Source: Blasia pusilla (lineage: Eukaryota > Marchantiophyta > Marchantiopsida > Blasiales). Taken from it: a stretch of DNA of 64,000 bases. Both the position numbers and the translations under genes were made by a program. Below, piece by piece: positions 1-11,681 of this stretch (positions are counted from its first letter, which is position 1; each line of letters begins with the position of its first letter). A model generated the notes under the pieces. The model saw nothing but the letters and a program-made list of their open reading frames with translations, was not told the DNA's origin and made no database searches. The stretch covers positions 38,998,001-39,062,000 of the forward strand of contig CM114271.1 of the NCBI GenBank assembly GCA_050084515.1, in the 5' to 3' direction.

Positions 1-2
1 GG

Positions 3-158
3 AATTTTTTGACTCCAAGGGAGGGAAGGTTTAGTTGGAGTAACTTCGCCGATGGACTCAATAAGTATATCCGTGAGGTTCAGGAGGAGATTAATGACCT
101 TGCCACGGATGAGACACTCTTGCGATTGAGTAGGAAGAGACCTCATAGAGGATATTAG
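3..158 (+). CDS. C-terminal end of an unrecognised protein (partial, gene starts before the window)
   Basis: Frame 3 is open from the window edge to a TAG at 156-158, giving 51 residues that end in LLRLSRKRPHRGY. The stretch reads as a soluble, charged tail: an aromatic start (FSWSNF), then a probable amphipathic helix (LNKYIREVQEEINDLATDE), then a basic end. The other two forward frames have stops inside the same span. I do not recognise the family. It may be the last exon of a host gene or the end of a transposon ORF; the DNA after the stop (159-494) is AT-rich and has no further coding signal, as expected of a 3' UTR and flank. Confidence 0.4.
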   Translation, partial: NFLTPREGRFSWSNFADGLNKYIREVQEEINDLATDETLLRLSRKRPHRGY

Positions 159-494
159 GTAGCTGAAATGATACTCTATTTTGATGCCATTGGGTATATT
201 TGTAAATAGAACGTGAAATATAGCATATTGAAGTGGATGGATTAAGGAAGTATGTTGCCCAGGTTTGAGCGCGTTGATGTCATAGATATAGCAACGGATG
301 AGAATCTCCTCCCATTAGATTGTATTGTCACCAGTTGTAAATTCTTTGGTTCTAGATATTTGTAGTCATGTACAGCGGGAATTGTAACCTACTATAGAGA
401 ATGGAAGTTAAGATTGCGAGAATTGTAATATATTGCAGAAAGTGGAAGCTTAAGATTATGAAGCCATGTGATATTTGGGGATTTTTTTAATCAT

Positions 495-3290
495 CCCGAA
501 TTGGAACTTGACTTCCAAATCTTATCTATTCATTGAGCATATTTATTGTCATCTAATGATCGTGCGATGGACTTGTTATGTGACATGTGTGTACAGTTTC
601 TTATTGGAGAGCTAGCATCCTCAACGTTGCTATCCTCTGGATCAATTCGAAGTGTAGTTCCAATAAGCTTGCTCCTAAGATCCCTTCGTCTTGAAAAATT
701 GTAGAATCGGAACTTTGGTTCTGATTGTACCCCAAAGTGCCTCGCCCGCTGAAAGTCATTTGGAGCCAAACTTGGACTCAGTTCAATTGGATCGTGAGAT
801 CCAATTGCAGCCGCAGAACGCGCCCATAAAGGGAAATCCCTATCCTCGATTGGAACTGTAGTTCCAAACAGCCTGCTCCTTGCATCCCAATAGGTCGGCA
901 ACAAGTGCAGAAGCAGAACCTTAGTTCTGATTGTGTCCCAAACTACCGCGCCCGCTAAAAGTCATTTGGAGCCAAACTTGGACTAGTCCAATTGGATCCT
1001 AAGATCCAATTCCAGCGGCAGAAGGCATCTGGTAAAGGAAAATCCCCATCCTCGATTGGAAATGTTGTTCCGAATCGTTTGCTCCTCACATTCCAATAGG
1101 TCGGCAACAAATGTAGAATCAAAACCTTAGTTGTGATTGTGTCCCAGACTGCCGCGCCCGCTGAAGGTCATTTGGAGCCAAACTAAGTCGCAGTCCAATT
1201 GGATCCTAAGATCCAATTTCGGCCGCGGAAGGCGTCTGGTAAAGGGAAATCCCCATCCTCGATTGGAAATGTAGTTTCGAATGGTCTGCTCCTCACATCC
1301 CAATAGGTTGACAACAAGTGTAGAATCAGAACCTTAGTTCTGATTATATCCTAGACTACCGCGCTCATTGAAGGTCATTTGGAGCCAAACTAAGCCGGAG
1401 TCCAATTGGATCCTAAGATCCAATTCTGGCCGCAGAAGGCGTCCGGTAAAGGAAAATCCCCATCCTCGATTGGAACTGTAGTTCCGAATCTACTTATCCT
1501 TGCAACCCAATGGGCCAACAACGAGTGTAGAATCAGAACCTTAGTTTTGATTGTGTCCCAGACTGCCGCGCCCGCTGAATGTCATTTGGAGCCAAACTAA
1601 GTCGCAGTCCAATTGGATCCTAAGATCCAATTCCGGCCGCAAAAGGCGTCCGGTAAAGGAAAATCCCTATCCTTGATTGGAACTCTAGTTCCGAATGGCC
1701 TGCTCCTTATCTCCCAATAGGTCGGTGGACATTGGCAAATCAGAATGTTAGTTCTGATTGTCTCTCAGACTGCCGCGCCTGCTGAAGGTTATTTGGAGCC
1801 AAACTTAGTCGGAGTCCAATTGGATCCTACGATCCAATTTCGGCCGCAAAAGGCGTTCGGTAAAGGAAAATCCCCATCCTCGATTGGAACAGTAGTTTCA
1901 AATTGCTTGCTCCTTGTATCCCAATAGATCGGCAACAAGTGTAGAATCAGAATCTTAGTTTCAATTGTGTCCAAGACTGCCGCGCCCGCTGAAGGTTATT
2001 TGGAGCTAAACTAAGTCGCAGTCCAATTGGATCCTAAGATCCAATTTTGGCCGCAGAAGGCGTCCGATAAAGGAAAATCCCCATCCTCGATTGAAACTCT
2101 AGTTCCGAATGGCCTCCTCCTTATCTCCCAATAGGTCGGAGGACATTGGAGAATCAGAACGTTAGTTTTGATTGTCTCCCAGACTGCCGCGCCCGGTGAA
2201 GGTCATTTGGAGCCAAACTTAGTCGCAGTCCAATTGGATCCTAAGATCCAATTCCGGCCGCAGAAGGCATCCGGTAAAGGGAAAACCCCATCCTCGATTG
2301 GAACTGTAGTTCCGAATTACCTGCTCCTTATCTCCCAATAGGTCGGAAGACATTGCAAAATCAGAATGTTAGTTCTGATTGTCTCCCAGACTGCCATGCC
2401 CGCTGTAGGTTATTTTGAGCCAAACTTAGTCGGAGTCCAATTGGATCCTAAGATCCAAGTTCGGCCGCAGAAGGTGTCCAATAAAGGGAAATCCGTATCC
2501 TTGATTGGAACTGTAGTTTCGAATTTCCTGCTCCTTGGATCCCAATAGGTCGGCAACAAGTGGGGAATCAAAACCTTAGTTTCGATTGTACCCTTGACTG
2601 CCACGCCCGCTGAAGGTCATTTGGAGCCAAACTTAGTCGGAGTCCAATTGGATCCTAAGATCCAATTCCGGCCGCAGAAGGCGTCTAGTAAAGGGAAATC
2701 CCCATCCTCGATTGGAAGTGTAGTTTGGAATGGCCTGCTCCTTGCATCCCAATAGGTTGGAAATAAATGTAGAGTCGGAACGTAAGTTCTGGTTGTCCAA
2801 TTGGAACCGAAGATCCAATTCTTGCCCCAGAAGGCGTTCTGTAATATTTAACCCCAATTTTCAATTAGAAATGTGGGTCTCAATCACCTACTCCTTACAT
2901 CCCAATAGGTCTGCAACAAGTGTAGAATCGGAACCCTAGTTTTGATTGTGTCCTAAACCGCCGCGACCGCTGAATGTCATTTGGAGCCAAACTTAGTCTG
3001 AGTCAAATTCGATCCTAAGATCCAATTCTCGCCGTAGAAGGCGTCTGGTAAAGGGAAATCCCCATCCTCGGTTGGAATTGTGGTTCCGAACGGCATGCCC
3101 TCAAGATCCCAATGGGTCGGCAACAAATGTAGTTCCGAGCTCATTTGGAACTAGAGTTCCAATTGCCTTTTCTTGGCACTCGGTGGGAGCTTCTCGCGGG
3201 CCAAACCAGCACATTGCGCTATCAACTTCAAGGCTATCTCGACTGGTAGAAACCAAATACTTCTAAGTTCATTTGGAACTAGATTTCAAA
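495..3290. repeat. Tandem satellite, about 206-bp unit with three dyads per unit
   Basis: About a dozen head-to-tail units. The marker AATTGGATC-CTAA-GATCCAATT recurs near 785, 990, 1196, 1404, 1611, 1816, 2022, 2230, 2438 and 2646, then in decayed form near 2800 and 3010, so the period is about 206 bp. Each unit also has ATTGGAAC-TGTA-GTTCCRAT about 65 bp on (for example 1469-1489) and AATCAGAAC-CTTA-GTTCTGATT a further 62 bp on (1531 onwards). Edge copies are diverged. Short open frames in it (60-124 residues, both strands) follow the repeat and are not genes. Confidence 0.93.
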
Positions 3291-4636
3291 ACGCCACTCA
3301 ATAATCTTCCAGTGGAACAATAGATCCAAATGACGTAGAAATGTCAGTAGGATGTATTCCAAAGCGTGAACAACTCCTTCAGCGGAAGTAGTAGGTCTAC
3401 GAACAACAGGACTTTACAGATTCTTGCCGGCTGGGGAGAAGTGGGGTTGGGGCTGAGGGTCCATGAGGCCAAGATTATTTGTTTCTTTACTTGAGAATGC
3501 TTTGGAATTGGGTCTTAAGCTCCGATTTGGTTGACGAAAGCACGAACCTTGGCAAAGTCCGCATTCAATCATCCGCCACCTCCTTTACTGTGAAGTCGCG
3601 AAATAAATTAGTTTATGTTGCAAATATTGCTCTGACGGGTGTACGACGACTTTAACCACATCACACGCTAGCCTTCGCTCTCTCGAGATGTCCAAAGAAA
3701 CGAACAAAATAAACACTGTCAACATCATTCGTAACCTTTTAACTTCAAGATCATACTATATAGGGTGTCGGCGACTAAAAAAGATTTGATTGGTTGCAAA
3801 AGAACTTGAATATATGATCATATTTAAATGGACTTAAATCCTTATTTGACTTGTAAGTATGACTTCAAGAAAGTCGAAAATCCAGAAATATTTTAATTCA
3901 CGAGGAATGTCGAAATTGGTATTTTTCATTGATTAAGATTAACTAATGATTTAGTTAATGGGAGGAATGGAGGGGAGGGAGTAGGTATTCTTTAAAATTT
4001 TACGAAATAGTAGAATTATTCAAGGGAGTGGAATGCTATTATTCTTTTAAGGTTTAAGAAAATGGAAATTATTTCAAATTTTGAAATGATTTTTTTTCTA
4101 GATTATTAAAAAATATTTTTTTGTGGAAGCCCACTAAAGTGATATGCCACTACCATCGGACTTGGTTAGGGGTGTCCCTTTTCTTTTTTTGGATGTGGCT
4201 TTCACGTACTCGAGACTCTTTGACTCTCCCTCTTTTTACTCCATGTGGGTTTTCACATAACCCTCTTTCCTCTATTCAGCCGCTTTTTATTGGAATTGTT
4301 TCTCTTGTAGACTATAGAAGAAAATGGCCATAAAGATCCTTGCAAAGATTTAAGGAGTAAAGCATCGTTCCTTCCATAAAGTGTGGCGTCCACTTCCTTC
4401 ATGTTGACATAGAAAACAAAGTCATGTCCCCTTTGCCACCGAATCACTCACCCACTCACTCCCCCGCGAAAAGTGACATGTCCACTCCCTTCCCGTGAGG
4501 GGGACGTAGAACCAAAAGCTGCGTCGCCTCACCCACTCTCTCGCTAGGAAACGACTATGCAAACAGAGATGCACAGGTCGCTCGTTGCGGAGCCAAAAAT
4601 TCGGTCTCACCAACCTTCATTCAACCCTTCAATCCA
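3291..4636. other. Intergenic, no gene recognised
   Basis: Mostly AT-rich, with homopolymer stretches between about 3880 and 4120 and a more balanced part from 4130 onwards. I see no gene, tRNA or terminal repeat. A T-run on the minus strand (the AAAAA at about 4596-4600) lies about 40 nt 3' of the tRNA below and could serve as its RNA polymerase III terminator. Confidence 0.5.
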
Positions 4637-4707
4637 GGCCCCGCCGAGATTTGAACTCGGGCTACTGGATTCAGAGTCCAGTGTCATGACCACTAGACTA
4701 CGGGGCC
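4637..4707 (-). tRNA. tRNA-Gln, anticodon CTG
   Basis: The minus strand folds as a full cloverleaf of 71 nt. The acceptor stem pairs GGCCCCG (4707-4701) with CGGGGCC (4643-4637); the D arm is GTC...GAC around TAGTGGTCAT; the anticodon arm is CTGGA-CTCTGAA-TCCAG, giving anticodon CTG (reads CAG, glutamine); the T arm is CCGAG-TTCAAAT-CTCGG. The internal A box (TAGTCTAGTGG) and B box (GTTCAAATC) are intact. There is no intron and no genomic CCA, as expected for a plant nuclear tRNA gene. Confidence 0.96.
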
Positions 4708-7396
4708 GGATGTTGCAGAAAGCCGCCATTCAACTTGTACTGATGGATTCTCTTCCAACACCTCCAGCTTCATCTGCGATCTGTTGTGTGAACGAATCCG
4801 CAACCGTGCGCTAAGGGAAGCAGTCAGGTGAGGACGTTTCAAGGCCACAAGCTCAAGGCGAAGGGGTGAGTTGAGGTTGGCCGTGGTGCTCGGCTATTGG
4901 AAACTGATATTCGCTTGAATTTCAAGTAGGGAAGAGGGTCGGTTGGTTCAGACGAGAGACGGCGTTGCATTGCGGCTGTCAAGAGCCAAATTTCGTAATG
5001 GTTAGACTACGGTTCAGGTATTGGTACCGAGGATTGATGGTCGAATGGGCCTATCAATACCAGCGTTGCAACGTCTATGGCAAGAAGTGCCCCTCGAAAA
5101 TTTTTTGTCGAACGTTTGCGACGTAGCAAAGAGGGTCGCTCAGTGTAGACAAGAAAGGAAAACTCTGCTTTGGGTAAACCCCCACTTATCAGCGTCAGAA
5201 CGTCTAGAAATAGCAAGGCGAGCCACTTGAAATTTGTTTGCGTGGCTATGAAGAAAATTAAAACATATTCTCGTTCTGTCGAGGCTTTCGGATCTTGCTG
5301 TAGAAAATAGTTAACTGACAATTGACGCCTCATATCTCCTGCCGCTCAGGGGAAGATAGCACTGATCACCAATTGCGGAGAATTAATGGCGTTTCACTAT
5401 CCATGTGTTCTGTGCCTGGGTCTCACCTGAGCTAGATCGATCCTGTAACGGCATGATATCTCAAGGAGCTTGGCTTGATGATTCTTGACGTAGTCTCAAG
5501 GCTCAGGGGCTATGGTGCACACAAAAAATTGAGCATCGTCGTAGAAAATAATCCTTGGCGGATCAGCCGATGGAGCGAGAGGGTGAGGCTCCGTGAGTTT
5601 TGAGACTGCTTACAAGGAATTTGACGAGTTGACGAGATCGAGGGTAATTCCATGGTCGATTGGGTTCTGAAGGTTGAATTGAAAGGTAATGGATCTCTAG
5701 CAGCCATTGACTTGTCAATGTGAAAACAGTTGGGACACTGTGCCAAGAGTGGAATTGATCATCCCCTTGGGTTGAATCCGCCATTTGATCTACTCGCTTT
5801 ACTTGCCTTCGCACTACCAAATTTTTTGAAACTAAAACATATTCCGGTTTAGTTATGCAGCCCAACTTTACTCCAATATTTCGAGTGAACTTGTTCGGGT
5901 ACCTTACACCCAATTTCAGAGTTGTTTGATCTGGATTTTTATTTCTGATTTACCAAACTACTTTCTTCCTGGATCCCGTAGCCAAATTCGTCCAGTGAAC
6001 TCCGGTGGCACGCTATAGTCAATGTCGATTGCATTACAACTCTGATTCACCGTAGGAAGGCCCTAATCTCTTTCGTGGGAACCCAACGCACTTCACATTT
6101 GTGCCCCAAATCCCTGGTTCGGATTCTTGTGCAAGAGTAGAGCTTGTCATTGGATGCTCACATGAATCGTGTTTCCAAAACGAACCTTCGAAACCATAAG
6201 GGATCCAAAATCGCTGGGAAACAGTTGAGTCGAGTCCCGTCTCTATTCGATAATGAGCTCTAGGAATTTATGTTGCGTGGTGTCGCAGTAACGTGGTGTC
6301 GCAGTAAAGCGACTAATTGAAATGGACTACGATCCGTGGTCGACTCGTGAAGAGGCTGGCACAACGTCCAGGAGGTCTTGTATCAGGCCGTTGCACATCA
6401 CGTCAACCAGGAGCAAGTGCTGCCGACTCCTTTCGCCAATCGCTGGGAAAAGGCTGAAAGCGTCCATTGTTCAAATCAAGTAACGCGATCTGGACAATGT
6501 CCCGTGCTTACGATGGCAAGACATCAAGCTTCACAATAGCAACCCACAAATTTCTCCACTGCGCGCTACGTTCGTCAGGGGAGAATTGAAAAGCTTGCCG
6601 GAGGGCAACCTTCGATGCAGAGAGCTTTTCAAAACCTGACACGACCATGCATAGATGGGAGGAGAAAATGGGGCAGGCCATGACCCAGACAGCAACGCCG
6701 GCCCTGAAACACAAGAGGTGCAACCTTCGATTCAGAGTGCCACGAACCATGTAGAAGGAAATTAAGTCTGGATTACGTTGACAACACCGTGTTTTGAGGA
6801 AGTTCAGAGCCATGCCCACCCAAAGGCTCAAGAATGGAATGGTTGATCGGTAGTTGGCGCCCGAGATCCAACTAAACTCTCGAGGGCAAACTCCCCGATC
6901 TTGGATCCTAACACCTGCCTGTGTGGTTCACATATATTGCCGTTAAAAACACCAGTCCCTATGCACCACCGGAGTCCCATTAATTAGATGGCAGATGGGG
7001 GTTGACTGAGATTTCAGGGTATCTCGGGTGGGCTGGCTACCCTGGCGACGCAGAACCTCGTTTGTTGGCTCTCCTTGAAATATCTGGAACGACGTTGTGT
7101 GCACACTGTGAAGACGACAAGCTGAAGCCTCGAGGACATGATCCAGACTGACACTGTTGTCCGGGATTGTTCCACCAGAATTATCATCAGTCTTCAGGCA
7201 TCATCGTGCGCTTGACGAACGGCGACTTGACTGACTGGTCTCAATTCTAACAACGGCTCTACGGAATGCCCCGGCGTAAAACCACGCAAGTTTCCTGTCA
7301 GGGTACTTGGGAGATCACCATGTCTAGTCCTTCCTTGCCGTCTATGATGTTCAAGTTTAGAGTACTTCCACTCCGATGATATGTTCTTTCCCGTAG
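4708..7396. other. Intergenic upstream of the O-fucosyltransferase gene
   Basis: No protein or RNA gene recognised. Open frames of 78-116 codons on the minus strand (5007-5333, 5563-5913, 6508-6831) have no family motif, no convincing splice context and no partner exons. A 16-bp word (CGTGGTGTCGCAGTAA) is directly repeated back to back near 6277-6307. The last few hundred bases should hold the promoter and 5' UTR of the gene that starts at 7397. Confidence 0.4.
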
Positions 7397-9968
7397 ATGA
7401 TGAGGGCTGTCACATCTTCTGTGATGACTTCGACTGGCAGGCGATGCCGGAAAGAAAAGAGCACGTCCATCCGGAGAATCTTCTTCATATGCTTGTGCAG
7501 TATCCTAATCTTTGTGTGCTTTGCGCCGTCCATCGCACATTGGTTTTCTGTTCTTCCGGATTTGGCCACGCTGAGGTTGAGCTCGGAAGCAGCGAATGCC
7601 CACAAATCGTGTAAGAATTTCACAGACTTCGAGAAGGAGAAGCACAACTCAGCGAATCTGCTGCCAGAAGGCGAACGGTATTTGTGGTATTCCCCACATG
7701 ACGGATTCAGCAACCAGGCTCGAGAGTTGAGGAATGCACTTAGAATTGCCATGTTGCTGAATCGCACGCTCATCTTGCCGCCTGTAGTGGATCATGGAAC
7801 TGTGAAACATGGACGGTGCTTGAAACCACGTGCAAACCAAAGAAGGCTTAGAGAGAAATCGTGGAGCTCCATTTCCACACACATTATGCAATCCAGGTTG
7901 GGGAGCTCATGCTGTCTTTCGTGACGTGATGGACTCAATCTGCTCATGCATCTGTGTCTGTGCTTGTAATGACTAGCGCTCTCCTTCTACATGACTTGTC
8001 CCCAATTTTGAGCTTTGATGATTGTGAAGAGTCCTCAGGTGCCCTTCTCTCTTTCATTGCTCATCCCATTTCGTGAAGATCCCGGTTCTCACTCTCCGAA
8101 CTCTTTTTCAGGAGTCGTCGAGCTTTCTGCATCCGTTTCTATGCTTCTGCTTGCTCGTTCCAGTCAATATTCCCTGTGGACATCTGTCTTAGCATCTCTT
8201 GATTCCGACTAGTCCCCAACCTATCTTCTCTCCGCACCTGGATGCAATTGCATGGTTGCAGTCGCTTGTTCCATCCCACCAACAGACCGAAGATCCTCAT
8301 GTTGCACTTTTGTCATTGGCACATGTACGTACACGTTTACATTGATCATCGGCTTCCTTTTCCTGGACATTAGCGCAACTGTAAACTATATATTTAACTG
8401 TATGGCTACTTGAAGAGCTGCGCAACGAGGCGAAGTCGTACAGTGATCCCGACACTGAGCTGGTAGTGGCCTCCAGATCTAATGCCATATGTACTCACAC
8501 CACTGAACCAGTAGTATCCTGTACGAACTTCTATGAGTCCTACGCGATCAGACCTGAATTTCACTCAGCATAATCGTCGCAAAGGCAAACAATATCTAGT
8601 ATCCAGTACTTATTAATTCACAAGATCATCATCATCATCCTGAACACGAGGTCCACGAATGATCCTCCGCGAACTCAAAACTTCTCACTCGTAATCAGAC
8701 CTCCAAATCAATCGGCGTGTTCCTAGGTTCGCAGAGGATGGAAGAATGATGAAGTTTTTAGGACTTGTTGCTACTACTATCCGTTGAGATGAAGGATTTG
8801 ATACTGGCGGGTGGGTGTCTGCAGGTACGTTTCTATCGGAGACATTGTGGATCTGAGTGAAATCAGTCCCAGTATGGTGAAGATCATCGATCTGAGAGTC
8901 TTTCTGGCACTCTGGTGCGGCCTGAGCATTGGTCAACTGTGTAGTGGACCTATATGCAGCGACTGGGCTGATGCCTTGGAACCACAGCACTGGGGTTCTT
9001 TGAAAACATGCACCTCCAGACTCCTGCCCCCTCCAGAGAATCCGTCATGTTTGCTGTATGAAATAGACAATGACTGCCCCACCACAATCTGGACATATAG
9101 CGAGGATCCATTCACTCGCCTTGTCCTTGAAGAACAGCTGATGGAAAAGCTACGCCACGACTCCGAGTTACACAACAGAGGTATCAACATGGTTGCAGAC
9201 AAGCTCCAGAGGATCACGAGGAAGGACGTGGTGCAGACTCTAGGTCCTGGGTCCGTAGCTGAGAGTTATTTCCTCCTGGCCTTTGGGAATTTGTTCTCTC
9301 GAATGTACAAGGGCATGGAGCTTCACGTGGATCTGAACGAGGCCCACGGAGACCCTGGTATGGACGCCAAGCTGCAGGCTATTGCGATTCGTCCTTTCAC
9401 TCAGGAGATCGTGGGAGCAGCCAAGGCTTTTGTGGAGCATAGGCTCCCAAGTCGGCCGTACTTCTGTGCTCATGTGAGGCTGGGTGAAAGAGCTTTTGGG
9501 AACGTTTGGAAAAAAACGCTCACGCCCTTGAAACGAAAACTGGAGGACCTGGTCATGAGCACCAACGATAAAGTGGATTTATTCTTAATGACCGATTTAG
9601 CACGAGTGAATTGGACTGGCACTTTTCTTGAAGAAGTGGCCACTAGTGCTCAGTATGAGCTGCACAGTCTCGATGGACATGAGGATCTTCTGAGCCATGC
9701 TGCCCATCAGATGCTCCTGCAAGAGCATGCCTTCCGCATTGGACATCTACCAAATGTAAGAAAGGGTAGCACTGCGACGAGAGAAGCCAAGTCATCTTTT
9801 CAGGTCGAGCAACCTCTGCGACTTCCCAACGTCCGACTTTACTTGGAAGAGGTCATATGTTCTTGTGCAAGCTTGGGGTTCCAAGGGACGTATCGGTCCA
9901 CAGTCACAAGTAACATCAACGATATGAGGAACGCAGGTTTGTGTCCATTAGGAAATTCTCAGGAATAA
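7397..9968 (+). CDS. O-fucosyltransferase family protein, two exons
   Basis: Exons 7397-7896 and 8825-9968, joined over a GT-AG intron (7897-8824) that splits an AGG codon; the product is 547 residues. The start is ATG at 7397, directly preceded by an in-frame TAG. Residues 1-27 are basic and cytosolic, about 28-49 form one membrane anchor, and the rest is lumenal, the layout of a type II Golgi enzyme. The GDP-fucose transferase signature is clear: YLWYSPHDGFSNQ (95-107), LLNRTLILPPVVDHG (120-134), AHVRLGE with the HxR pair near 383-385, and a C-terminal CSCASLGFQGTYRST. Plant members of this family transfer fucose in the secretory pathway or act in wall and adhesion biology; the acceptor cannot be told from sequence. 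Splicing rejoins HIMQSR to YVSIGDIVDL, as the family requires. AATAAA overlaps the stop region (9963-9968). The protein is intact and looks functional. Confidence 0.92.
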
Positions 9969-11681
9969 AATTCCTATGTATGGAAGGGCTTAGTGAAATT
10001 TCGTGATTATAGTTGCTAAAGAGCTCTATTCCAATCACGGCCATCGACATCAACTTGAATCATCTCTGAAGCCTCATTAACTTTCAGCGGCATAAGCAGG
10101 GAGATTCAACTGGTCCTAGCAGTACCTAGAAGTACCTAAAAGACTTAAATCAATCTCCAATATTGTGATCGAGCCAGGGAAAGTTGTAGCTCGTAGCCTC
10201 CACACAAACCTGGAAAGGCTACGAGTACCAAAGATGGTATAGTGTAGGCTAATTTGCATGCAATTCATAGGATCGACATCATGCTGGACAGCATCCAAAT
10301 GTAGTGAACATAAATGGGAGTGAAGTACGGGTCTATGACACGTGAAGGAGCTCTTACTTCCCCAAAACCTGCTAAGACAGATCTAACTGCTTGGGCGGAG
10401 CTGAGACTCTGGGATAGAAGAAAATCTCCATACTGAAGTCCACCTTTTTCACAAAAGTTACGCTTCAGTCCTCTTAAGTTTCCATGGCAGACAGCCAACT
10501 AACCACATTCTCAAATAAAGTATCGCATTGGCCCAATTGATCAAAATTTGCAGCTTGCAATTTTATTGCACTTTGTTGTCCACAGGTCTCATGGCAGGTA
10601 AAGACTATTACGCTTCGCTTAGTTATCAAGACTAAACTAGTTTTGATACAGTAAATGTACACCTGCTATCTTGAAACAGCACAACTTGTCTCTTGGAAGC
10701 CCGGATCGGTGAACTAACTAATCAGATACACAAATTCTCAATTTATATAATCTCATGTCTACCCAAATAAATAGAAGAGAGTCCCTAAATGGATCTTGAT
10801 TTGTGTGCTGGAATTTGTTATCAGAAACAGTAATATACATCATGCACAGGTGTATTTCACCACACATGGTACGGTTACACACCTCATGACATTGATCTCG
10901 CACCGTTCTGAACCTGTTCCTTGCTTGTATGCAAGCAGAAGAAATAGCGCCCAAGGAAACGGCCTCAGTCTTCATTCATCGCATTTCAGGATTAAGACTC
11001 CATCCCAAATGAGAACCTGACAGGATCTTTCTGGAGGCTCCATCTTGATGCAAGAAGTTTCAGAGGTACCTTCTTTTCTTAGATAGCCTCTCTGTAGAAA
11101 TAACTCCATCGAATCAGGAACTCGATTTTGACAAGAGGATCTAAAAAAAACTTTATTCTAGTACAAAAAATATTTGCCTCAGATGTTTTGTGCACGCAGA
11201 AGACTCTTTCTGCAGTCATTTTGTGGGGAATCTAGGAGTCTTATACAGCCTTAAGAATCCTTTCCGTTGACAAGCACAGGAACACGGACCATTTTGGAGT
11301 GATTCCTCAAGTTGTTAACGTGTTTTGTCAATCATGTAAGCCACCATTAAGTAGAAGTACAAAGCACAAAGCCCCATTAGGTCTATCTGTGAATGAGTTG
11401 ACCGTAAGTATAAACAACACACATTAATGTTTACCTGGAGCAACCAGGACATAAACTCAGATCCACTATTCATACTTCTTGTATTCACAAACTAATCCGA
11501 CCGCCCAGGTTCCACTTCAAGAAGCCAATGTAAAGCTTTTGTCGAGAGACAATACAAAACTGATGTCCCAACCACTTAAGATTCACAAACAGCTCTAAAT
11601 CTTTAAGACATAAGTACAACGCTGCTAGGGTTGAAGCTACAAAAAATCTGTTTCCTGGAAGATTGTGTCCGTCCCATGCAA
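9969..11681. other. Intergenic between two host genes
   Basis: Converging 3' flanks of the O-fucosyltransferase gene (+) and the tandem-KIX gene (-). The minus strand just below 11682 probably holds the 3' UTR of the latter. Several 60-85 codon open frames here have no recognisable motif and no splice partners. Confidence 0.4.

Noticed and set aside
495-3290. Several 60-124 codon open frames and regular spacing, at first sight a gene family or a CRISPR-like array
   Set aside because: The frames repeat with the 206-bp satellite on both strands. There are no unique spacers between short repeats and the host is a plant.
4987-5060. A second tRNA-like stretch (GGTTAGACTACGGTTCAGG)
   Set aside because: No acceptor stem or full cloverleaf could be formed.
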